Positions 16,668 to 27,200 of a stretch of 64,000 nucleotides of DNA are shown here, piece after piece. Made by a program: the position numbers and the translations under genes. Origin of the DNA: CAWBBA01 sp963729795 (lineage in GTDB: Bacteria > Desulfobacterota > Desulfomonilia > Desulfomonilales > Desulfomonilaceae); assembly GCA_963729795.1 (NCBI GenBank), contig CAVSPC010000056.1:61991-125990 (forward strand), read 5' to 3'. The stretch's first letter is position 1, and each line of letters begins with the position of its first letter. A model generated the notes under the pieces. That model did no database searches, was not told the DNA's origin, and was given only the letters and a program-made list of their open reading frames with translations.

Positions 16668-18112
16668 TTACCCTTCCACCCGAGGAATCCGAACACTCAC
16701 CAACGTCCCTTTGCCTTCCTCTGACTCTATGTTGATTGTGCCGCCCATTGATTCCACGAGCCCCAGACATACCGCCAGACCCAAGCCGGTTCCCTTTCCG
16801 GGTTCCTTTGTCGTAAAAAAGGGATCGAAAACCTTCGTCAGATTCTCTTGCGAGATTCCCGAACCAGTGTCCTCAACTTCTATTTGCGCGGCACTGTTAT
16901 CCTTGCGCGTGCGGAGAATAATTTTCCCTCCGGACTGGGGAATGGCATCCGCGGCATTGAATACCAGGTTCACTATCACCTGCCGTATCTTTTCCGGCTC
17001 GGTCTTGAGTAGCGATAGGTCCGGTGCAAGCTGAAATTTGAATTCGACTTTATCGAAACCCTTACGCCCTTGGACCAAAGATGCGCAGTCTTTGACCAAT
17101 GCATTGATGTCACTGATAATTATGTTCTCAGGGATGGGGCGCGCAAATTCCAGCAGCCTTTGCAGGATGTCATGGATACGCTTGAGTTCCTTATCCATCC
17201 TGGATAGCACCTCAGTGTCGGAATCAGAATCCGGGTCTCTACTCAGGAGTTCTACGTAACCCATGACGATCTGGAGAGGATTGCCTATCTCGTGAGCGAC
17301 CCCCGCAGCCAACCGGCCCACGCCGGCGAGTTTCTCCGATCGTATAAGCCCTTGCTGAGCTGCTTCAAGGTCGTGATTGATCGCTTTTAGTTGGTTGATA
17401 AGCGCTTGCATTTTTTCACGATCGTCCACGATTTTCACGATCATGGCTTTGAGGCTGGAAGATATTCTCTGAATATCCCCTTTTAGGGCAGGCAAGGCGA
17501 ACGGATCCGGAGAATCGGTGATTCCTGATGCCCTTCCGGCAAGTCGGGCAGCCTCTCTCACCGGCCCCAGAACCGTCCGGTTAAAAAGGATGTAGCCCAG
17601 GAAGAACAGGGCTGCCTGGGTCAAGATGAGGTAAGCGCCGAAGAACTTCCACGATGGAGCAAAGGTTGTCGGCGGTATCTCAAGAAAAGTTCGGACTGCT
17701 CGCACCCCGTGAGGGAAAGCGCCGCTGAAATCCGCGAGAACTAACCGTCCCGCGAAAAAGGCTGCTAGGCCATCTCGCGCCGATAATCTTAATTCTGCGC
17801 CCTGGTTCTCGAGTGTCCGGAGGTTCAAGCTCTTTTCCGGCGGAACAACCGCCGAGAACATGACCGCCGGAATCGTAGAGGAGCAGCTTTATGCCCTGTG
17901 TGGCCTCGGCAAACAGTTCGAACTCTCTCCCACATGTGCTCGGGTGTGTCGGAGGCCAAGATCTGGTCATGGAGAAGATCAACAATGACGTTAGCTTGTT
18001 GGATCTTGAGATCGATTGCAGCATGTTCCAGAGACGCGCCAAAAACAGCGAATAAAAGGAGTCCGCTAACCGCAAGAATCACAGCCAGATTTACCAGAAT
18101 GCCCCATCGCAC
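16668..18112 (-). pseudogene. Sensor histidine kinase interrupted by two frameshifts
   Basis: The C-terminal 390 codons encode a clean kinase core: HisKA with the phospho-acceptor in GVAHEIGNPLQ, N box VNLVFNAADAIP, G1 VEDTGSGIS, F box and G2 in KGTGLGLAV. A membrane segment (AYLILTQAALFFLGYILF) and HAMP-like stretch precede it. The sensor part is split. From 18112 the first frame gives a signal-anchor (NLAVILAVSGLLLFAVFGAS). A second frame covers about 17930-17840 (FELFAEATQGIKLLLYD), and the third carries the rest. Each step is +1, and removing two bases gives exactly 481 codons. It is either a decayed gene or two sequence errors. No response regulator is adjacent. Confidence 0.85.
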
Positions 18113-18205
18113 GAAGCGTGCTCCTTGGGAGGAGAGTTATAGTCGGCCTGGGGAGGCCGAACAAAACAGGCATCCCCGAAGCCCTCTCCCAAAAATCTCT
18201 ATGAT

Positions 18206-18247
18206 ATATAACCGTTCGTATCAGTAATTTTTAGCATATAACCGTCG
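18206..18247. repeat. Paired direct repeat in the sensor-kinase upstream region
   Basis: ATATAACCGTTCG at 18206-18218 recurs as ATATAACCGTCG at 18236-18247, 30 bases (about three helical turns) apart. It lies between the 3' end of the large synthase gene and the 5' end of the kinase gene. Such spacing is typical of a two-site regulator target, but no binding protein is known here. Confidence 0.35.
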
Positions 18248-18255
18248 AAAAGCAT

Positions 18256-21200
18256 TCAAAAAGTTTTGCGAATGAGCACCCTGGCAATAACTATTCCGTC
18301 CCTTTCTTCGACCCTGGCCTCGAATTTCCCTATCGAAGCGTTTTCGATATGACGCTCGGCTTCATTCCGGAACTCCAACTTTGCTCTGCCTGAATCATCT
18401 ACAGCCGTCACGTTAATATCTCTCAGGTCGAATCGCAGGCCGGTTCCTATGGCCTTTAAAGCGGCCTCCTTCAGGCACCACATTCTCGTCAGTTCGATCC
18501 AGCGCCGGTTGCTATTTCCAGCGGCCTGAACTTCTTCTTCGGTGAAGTAATCCGTTGCCCACATATCGCTTCTCGCTTCCACCTTTTCCAGATCGACGCC
18601 CAGTCCTCCAAACGTTCCCGGAGTAGTAGCTACAGCCATTGCCAGCCCATTGGAGTGCGAAAGTGAAATGTCTATTTTCAAGTCCGGTCTCCGCAAAATC
18701 TGCCCAATCGGTTTGCCTTGCTCATCCTGCATTATACGGATATTCTTTTCAGGGAAGGTGGCTCCATCAAAAGTTTCGATTGTTCTCCGGATGCTTCTTT
18801 TTAGAGCAATTCGACCGGCCAGCCATTCCGAGGCCCGCTTCGGGGTGGCTTTTTGGCTGTGTTCCGCAATTTCTTCCTCGTCGAGTGACCGTCTCAAAAA
18901 CGCATCTGGAGCGCTTTCCATTGCCTTGGCGATCTCCGCTACCGGCACCATTTCCTCAAAGACTTTTCCGGAGAAACCGGATCTCTGCTCGAGTTCCACA
19001 ATTTCTACACCTTTCAATCTGATAAGGTCTCTGCCCGCTCGGTCCCTTATTACTCCATCAAATTTGATGACCGTTCTTTTTTCCAAACCTCCCCGGGAAG
19101 TTTCAACCGGTATCAATTCCCCTTCCCATGGCAATGAATCAACGGAACAGATTTGAACAGACTTTATCCCCGTGGGCAGAGCCATTATCCCGAAGGATTC
19201 CACGCCAAAGGCGGCAGCTGCCTGAAAAGCAGCTTCTATACCGGAAGGCGTGACATCCGTGAACATATCTTTGCGTTCGGATGTATCCCTGTAACGGAAT
19301 CTGACCCCACTCCTCTTACCTTCAATAGCCACATGGTCGAGAAACTTGAAGCCGGGCCCATGAAAGAAGACCGAATAAAGATCGTGCTCAGCGATCCAAA
19401 CTGATTCCGTCCAAGGCGTAAATTCCGGATAGGGAATCTGTTCGACCGCCCCTGCGGCAAGACGGCACTCGTGATGCAGCCTCGGGGACCCGACCCGCTT
19501 TCCCTCGCGATCTATAAACCATGAGTAGATCTTCGCATGGTAAGAACCATCGCCTTTACTTCCATCGGAAACGCGTATTACTTCTACCTCGGCTTGGAAA
19601 GGGTCATCCTTGAATATCTTCAAGGGGCTGACAAAACGTACGTCTTCAAACATGAAGTTGGCCACTTCAGGGCTAAGCAGGGCAGCCGCTGCGCGCATTA
19701 TCTCCATTCCGCCCACGCCGGGCAGCACCGCTGCGCGGTCTATCCGATGATGGTTCAGCAGAGGATGAGAAGGGTCAAGCATGATTTCGGCCCGCAAGTA
19801 TTCTCCGGGCAGAATCGACATAATCCTTCCTGACTGACCGGCGAACCGCAACTCTCCGAAATCTGCTTGGCCGGGGAAGGTGAAAGCATCTAAAGCAAAG
19901 GGCCCCAATTTCCCCGCGCTTATGACCTCGCAAGCACCGGAAGTGCGATCAAGTTCCCGCGCCAAGACTTCCATGCCCTTCTGTGGCGAAATGAAATCAA
20001 TGCCGGCAGCTTCGAGGCTCTGCTGAACACTGCCCCTCGTAGCCATGCCAACTTCCGACCATGGGGCCCAATCGATTATTGAGACCTTAGCGTCCCAATC
20101 GCGGTCCGCTTTTCTCAACAGGTGAGCCAGCCCGTCATTGGCCGCAGAGTAGTCAACTTGCGCCATGTTTCCGAATCGTCCCGCGACACTTCCGAACCCG
20201 ACAATCCGCCGGGGGGGCATCCCGTAACGGTCCAGGGCCTCCATAATGTTGCGCATCCCCTGAATCTTGACCGATACAACGTTCTCCATCTGGTCTAAGG
20301 TCTTGCTCCGTAGCGCACGGCTCACGTCGATTCCCGCGCCGTGGACAACCACGTCCACTCGACGGCAAGTTTCCGCGACGTGGCGAACAGCTTCGTCCAC
20401 GGCTTCGCGGTCGCGAATGTCAACCGCCCTGTAAATGACTTCGGAACCCAAGTTCCGGAGCTTCAGAATATTGCTGAACACCTCTGCTTCCGCCTGAAGC
20501 GCGGCAAGCTCCTTTTCCACTTTCACGGGAGTGATAGGTACACCTTGCCGCTTCATTCGGTCCATGATTCTGGTCTTCTCTTCGGCCCACTGATCCGGGT
20601 TGAAACCGGCGAGTTGCTCCGCACGACCCGAGAGTGATGTTCGACCGAGAATCACGACGGTCAGGTTATGTCGCTCCGCAAGATGTGACATGCAAGACGC
20701 AGTGATGCCTCTGGCGCCGCCGCTCGCCAGTACGACGTCACCGGATTTGATTCCGGCGTCTCCTTCCTGCTCAATCATGGGTACCAGGCGGACGGTTCTC
20801 AATTCTCCGCTTTCTCCCACCGCGGTTTCCAGGGGAAAAGCTTCTCGTAGGCTGCGAGCAATCATCTCAGCGGTTTGCGAAGAACCAAAATCGGGATGGA
20901 AGTCCAACAGTCGCACGGTGGTGGTTGGATATTCTCTGGAAAAGGCTTTCGTGGCGCCAGCAACAGCGCCTGCCATGTCACCGGTTTCAGAGGGGCAGTC
21001 AAAGCCGTATGCGCCGTCTTCCGATACAGCGGTAACCAGGAACGAGGGTCCCTCCTCAAATGCAGAGGCGCAGGCAAGGTAAAGCTCGAAAGTTTTTTTC
21101 ATGGAGAGGCGATCGCCCTCCAGGGGAAACAGGTTGATCAACCCTATCCGCTTAACAGACAAATTGTCATGGAGAATCGGGTCGGAGGATTGTCTCACCT

Positions 21201-24200
21201 TTGAGTAACCAAAGGCGCCAAGCGCTCTCGCCACGTCCGCCCCAAGACCGGCAGGGCCCCCCAAAACCAATACTTCATCAGCTTCCGGCAGGGGCGCTTG
21301 TTTAAGGGAGGGCAACGCCACGAGCCTTGCTTCAAAGAGTCGCACCTCATCTTCAACCTTAGGAGTCTTCTCAACCGGGCTCTCCTGCGGTTGTTGGGCC
21401 GCCACGGTCAATGCTTTTCGTCGCTTCTCCTGAACAAAGCCGATAATGTGCTTTATAGTGGGAAAATCAGCAATCTTCAGCCCTTCGATCCGCGGGATAT
21501 TGAAAGCCTCTCTCACTTCGGAGATAAATTCGGCCTGTTTAACAGTATCGATACCCAGATCCGCTTCCAAATCGAGATCCGTATCGAGCATATCCGGCGG
21601 GTAACCGGTCTTGGCCGAAAGGAGCGCGAGGATCTTTTCTTTCGCCTCGCCCTCACTGTCCGCTGCCGGTATTGATGCCTCCTTTGATCCGACGTCTCCA
21701 TCGAGAGCGGTCTCGGTCACCGAAACTTCGACAGTTTGCGAGCGAACAAAATCGATTATGTGCTCTATGGTCGGGAATTCCGCAATCTTAAGTCCCTCTA
21801 TACGTGGAATATTGAACGCTTCCCTTACTTCGGAGATGAATTCCGCTTGCTTGACCGTGTCGATACCCAGGTCCGCCTCCAAATCCAGGCCAGTGTCCAA
21901 CATGTCCGCGGGATAACCGGTCTTATCTGACAGCAAAGCCAGAATTCTTGAGCGGATTTCCTCACCTCCTCCAGCCGCATTTCCCGGAACCGACGAGCTG
22001 TCAGGCTCAGACTCATGGCGTTCCTCAGCCGAAAGGGTGCGTTGGGCAGCAACCTGTTCCACCGAACGCTCGGTCATTCTAAGGGTTCGTTGCTCTATCG
22101 AGGCTACGGGATCGGCGTACCCGCTGATATCTTTTAGCCAGCTTCGATGCGCATAAAGATCTGTGATACGGTTTTCTTCACGACTCACAACCTTGTATAG
22201 TGCCATCACAATTTGCGAACCGAATCCCGCGGCCAATCTGAGAGCGTAATTTGCCTCGCACTTCCCTCCTCGGCTCAGGTTAAGGTCCGCAAACTCCGGA
22301 TCCGGCTGCCTGAGGTTCGGGATGGGGGGCATCATGCTCTTCTGGAGGCAGCGCAGGGCTACAATGTCCTCGACGCCCACTCCCATAGTGTGGCCCGTGA
22401 ATCCCTTAGTGTTGGCTATTGGGATCTGCCGGGCTTGGTCGCCGAAAGTCTTCCGCAGGGCGCGAACTTCTGCCGCGGAACTCCCACCTCGCTTGGGCGA
22501 ATACGTTTCGTGGGACATGAAAAGAACATCCCGTGCAAGGTCATGCCGAGAAATGCCGGACTGCTCCTCCCATTTAGCTATCATAGTCTCCATAACGGAA
22601 CTGATATGGTCTACATCCAGGCGGGTACCATGAAATCCGCTGTTGGCTACCACTCCGGTCTCTATAGTAGCTATGGCCTCCATGCCCCTCTTTTTGACAA
22701 GGTCCTGATTTTCCAAAACTATGCCCACTGCTGCGGAGCCAAGGATCAAACCGTGGCGCCGATCATCGAAAGGTAGAGCGGCTTCACTAACATTGCCGTT
22801 GGTTGTAGCTGCGCCGACAGCCAGGAACCCGGAGCCCACCCAAGGGAACAGTGTCTCCCCGGCGACATCGTCCGCGGCAATTACGATAACTCTTTTGGCT
22901 TGACCTGTACGGATCCAGTCACGCGCCAAAAGTATGGCTTGGGTTGTCCCCGCGCAGGCTGCGTCGACGTGGGTGTTCGGTCCCTGAGCTTTGATGAGTT
23001 GCGCGAATTGGCCGTGCGCCATGCTGACAACGCGAAAGAGAAAATCCCTGTTGAAAGTGTAAAGTTCTTCCGATCCGGCCAGATTCAGGCGGCCGAATTC
23101 TTCGGTGAACCAGGCGGTGATTCGTTCTCTTTCGCCGTCGTCTCTGACATTGGCCACAAGCCCCGTATAAAACTCAATGAGTCGTTTCTTGGCCCCCGAG
23201 CCGTATCGGCTCGCTGCCTCTCTGGTCACTTCGTCTATGAGGGATGCCATCCCCGGAAACGCCGAGGCAAAAATAACGCCCGTTTCCCTTCGCAAAGAGG
23301 GCGGCAGAGCCCAGGCATCCGGCAATTCGTGACCCGTGCTGGTGGTACGAATCTGACGGATAAGAGGGATCCCAGCTTCTCTGAGAGCTTCGAGACCGGC
23401 GGCAATGGCCAAGCGGGTTGTTACGTCCATTGACCTTATCAATCGCTCATCCAGGCCGTACTCCTCTATGATCTCTTCATCATTGAAAAAACCTGCCAAT
23501 TTGATGACGTCGGAAAGGTCCTCCACCATCTGGGTTTCAACTTCACCCGAAGGCCCCTTCAACAGGCGTTCCACGTTCTTTTCCAGCATTCTGCGGCGCC
23601 CGTGCTCCGATATCTTCTTAATGAAGTTCCGGCCAAGTATGAGGTCTTCCAGAGTTTCCCTATCAAACGGGAACCGCACATCACTGGGAAGCCCGGCTGC
23701 CATACCGCTCACGGCCACCGGAGAGAAATCCATGCCCTCGGATTCGACCTGCTTTGCGGTTCGGTCCAGCGGGAGCACATGGGTCAAAAATGATTGAAAT
23801 CCCGATTTGATGAGTTGCCGAATCGGCTCACCTTGGATTTCCAGGAATCGCTTGAACTCCTTCCGAGAGACGATCTCTTTTATCTCAGAGTCCAGAAGCC
23901 CTTCCAGGGGATCAGCGCCTTTTGCTTCAGCAGGTTGAACTTGTCGTGAAACTGTCTGAGAGGCTGGACCCACGACTCTCAGCTCGGTTCTCTCGCGACG
24001 AGCTTCAGATTTTGATGATTCCATCGGGCTGTCCGCCCCGGCAAAATCCACATCGACACCTTCTGCGGCCAATGCAGCCAGAGTCTCCATAAGCTGGAGC
24101 ATGCCGCCCTTCTTCGGGTGATTAGTGGGCAGTGCCATGACGTCGTGTGAAAGGGTGTCCAGCGTCAGATTTGTCATCACCCGTTTGGGCCCGCATTCGA

Positions 24201-27200
24201 GGAAAATCTTAATCCCTTCACTGTAGAGGCGTCTTAGCGTTTTGACCCACTCCACAGGAGCCGCAAACTGTTTGCCCAGAAGGTCGCGAATCCGGCTGGG
24301 GGCGGCAGGGCCAACCGGGTAAAAGTCTCCGGTCACATTGGAGAGCACGGGAACGGAAGGGGGATTCACAGTGAGTCTTTCCAGGGTCTTCATGAACGGC
24401 TCGCGCGCGGGGGCCACTACTCCCGAATGGAACGCGGCCGAAACCGGGAGTATGGTCCCTTCCATCCCGCGGGACTTGAAAAGCTCACCGGCCTTTTGTA
24501 CCGCAAGGGTCTCGCCGGAAATCACCGTCTGTTGGGGCGAGTTCTTGTTTGCCGCGACCACGTATCCGTCAACCTCCGCAAGTACCTCTTCCACCACTCG
24601 CGCGTCGGCAGGTACGCTCATCATCAGGCCTGGATCTGCGATGCTTACTCGGGCCATTTCACGCCCGCGGACCGCTACAGCTTCGACCGCATCGCGAAAA
24701 GAAAAGACACCTGCGGCAACGCAGGCCGCGTATTCACCAAGCGAATGGCCCGCGCATGCCGCCGGCCGTACTCCCATCGAGGACAAGAGCCTGAAGATTG
24801 CAGTGTTAGCGGTCAGAATCATCGGCTGAAGGAGTTGGGTATCCTTCATCGCATCTGCCTGGCGGTTTGAGGCTTCGCTGTTGTTGCTGTCGGTGAGAAA
24901 CACAACGGAGGTTACTGTAGGGAGGCCGAGGGAAGACAAGATTTCGTCCGCTTCCTGAAAGGTCTGCGCCACCACGGGGAAGCGTTCTGCCAGGTCTCGA
25001 AGCATGTATGGATACTGCGAGCCCTGACCGGGGAAAAGGAAGGCCACGCCCGCTCGAACACGGTTCGGACGGCCCTGGCAAAGATGTATCCCCCTGGCGG
25101 GGAAAACTGCCTGTTTGCTGGTATCAATAAGTCCGTCCCGTAAAAGCGAAAGCTTCTTGGCAGCCGATTCCGTATCTTGAGTCGCAAACCCGCAGCGTAA
25201 ATCGAATTGGCCTGCCTCTTGCCGGGATCGAGCCGCTAATGCCGCTGCATTTTCCGGAGTTAAGTCCTGGAGGAGTTGCTCCACCTTGCCGATTAGATCC
25301 CCGGGGTCCGTTCCGCCGATAACCCAGGCGTCGCCCTGAATTTGCATTCCCGGAAAACGGGGCCAGTCAGGGGGGCGAAATTCAATCGCGGCTTCGGTCT
25401 TATTTTTGCCTGCAACCAGGCGGAGGCCAGGAACGTGCTCCTGGACGACAACGTGAAAATTAGTTCCTCCAAATCCGAACGCGCTGACTCCGGCTCTTCG
25501 AACGGACCCGTTGTCGGCTTTCCAGGGCAGGGCTTCCTTTAAAAGGAAAAGTGGGGACGATTCCCACTCGATGCATGGATTAGGCCGTCGCACATTGATG
25601 GTGGGCGGCAATGTGCGGTGATACAAACTGAGGATCGCCTTTATCATCCCGGCAGCGCCCGCGGCCGCCTTTAGATGGCCTATCTGAGATTTTACCGATC
25701 CGATGCCTACTGATGCCCGGGGAATTCCAGCCGCCCTGAGCAGGCGATCCAGCACCGTCAGCTCGGTTGTGTCCCCAACCCGCGTAGAAGTCCCGTGGGC
25801 TTCAATGAGACCAATCGATCCAGGATCGATCCGGGAAGCATTCAGGCACGCCCTAACAGCCCGCTCTTGTCCGGCGGAATTGGGCGCTGTTATTCCCTTG
25901 CCTTTGCCGTCTGAAGAGGAACCGATTTCCAGAATTGTTCCATAGATCCGGTCGCCGTCGCGAAGAGCGTCGGAGACTCGCTTCAGAATCATGATCCCAG
26001 CGCCTTCGCCCATGACAAAGCCATTGGCCGACTCGTCAAAGGGTCGGCTACCGTCAGGCGACAGTGCGCCTACCTTGCAAAACTTGATGAAGGACGAAGG
26101 GTGCATGGCAGCATCCACGCCCCCGGTAACAGCGTAGTCTATGCTCCCGTCACGCAACGCGGCCATCGCGTTCATGGCCGCGGCCATGGAAGACGCACAA
26201 GCGGCGTCAACTGTGAAGTTAGGGCCCTCCAGATTAAACACGTTGGCCACCCGACCTGAAATTATGTTAGCCAGCTCGCCGGGAAGTGAATCCTCTGTGA
26301 TGTCAGGGAGATTTTCGAGATAACGGGAACGGAAATCGGCCACCAGATCTTTCTTGATGCTCGCGTCCAGACCCAGCGAGCCGACGGCTTCCTCTAGGCA
26401 TGAAACCGATCGGGGTAGGCTTACACGCTCCGCGTATCTGTCAGTGGTATCCCCTCCCATACTGTTGCCAAGGATCACTCCTACTCTTTTCCCCTTTAAC
26501 TGTTCGGGAGAGAGACCGGCATCCTGCAACGCATCGGCCACGCAAGTCACAGCCATCTGTTGGGTTCGATCCATCTTCCGGGCGACTGCGGGGGGAATAC
26601 GATACTTGAGCGGTTCAAAGGCAAAATCGCGGATAAACCCGCCTATCTGTGTGTAGCTCTTATCCGGGGCCTTGGGATCGGGATCATAGTAAAAATGCAG
26701 TTTTCCCCAGCGCTCTTCGGGGACCGGTCCTATTCCACTTCGTCCGCTCACAATCTGTTCCCAGAAGGAATTAGGAGAATCTGAACCGGGGAAGCGCAGT
26801 CCTATACCGATTACCGCAATGGGCTCTTTTTCGTAGCTAATCTCGATTGGCGGCTCTTTATGCGGCGTCTCGTTACTCAGTTCGTCTTCGTCCTGGCGAG
26901 AATTCGACATTCCCTCAAAAAAACGTCTTCCCTCCTCAATGATTTCCTCGTGAAGTTTCTCGATCCTGCGGGGAGTCTCAAGAAGAGAGACTACTTGTCC
27001 CATCAAGTAGAGGCCGCGGTCTAGTTGCTCTTCGGGGGGCAAATCGCAAAACACCGGACAGTCGAAGGAAGCTGTTTCAGGATCAATAGCGCATCCCTTC
27101 GATGCCAGCCTGAGGGCTCCAAGGTTATCCTTTTCGTACAGCTCTTTGCGCTCGCGCAAAGAGACGCACGCTCGGAGGCGCTCTTGCTCCCTTTCAATGA

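Noticed and set aside
16541..16680. A short minus-strand frame reading CSECCGEIRNWNNPFLEDV between the kinase and the CopG-like gene.
   Set aside because: It has no start codon, runs into the kinase stop region in another frame and matches no known toxin; it is noted only as a possible fragment.
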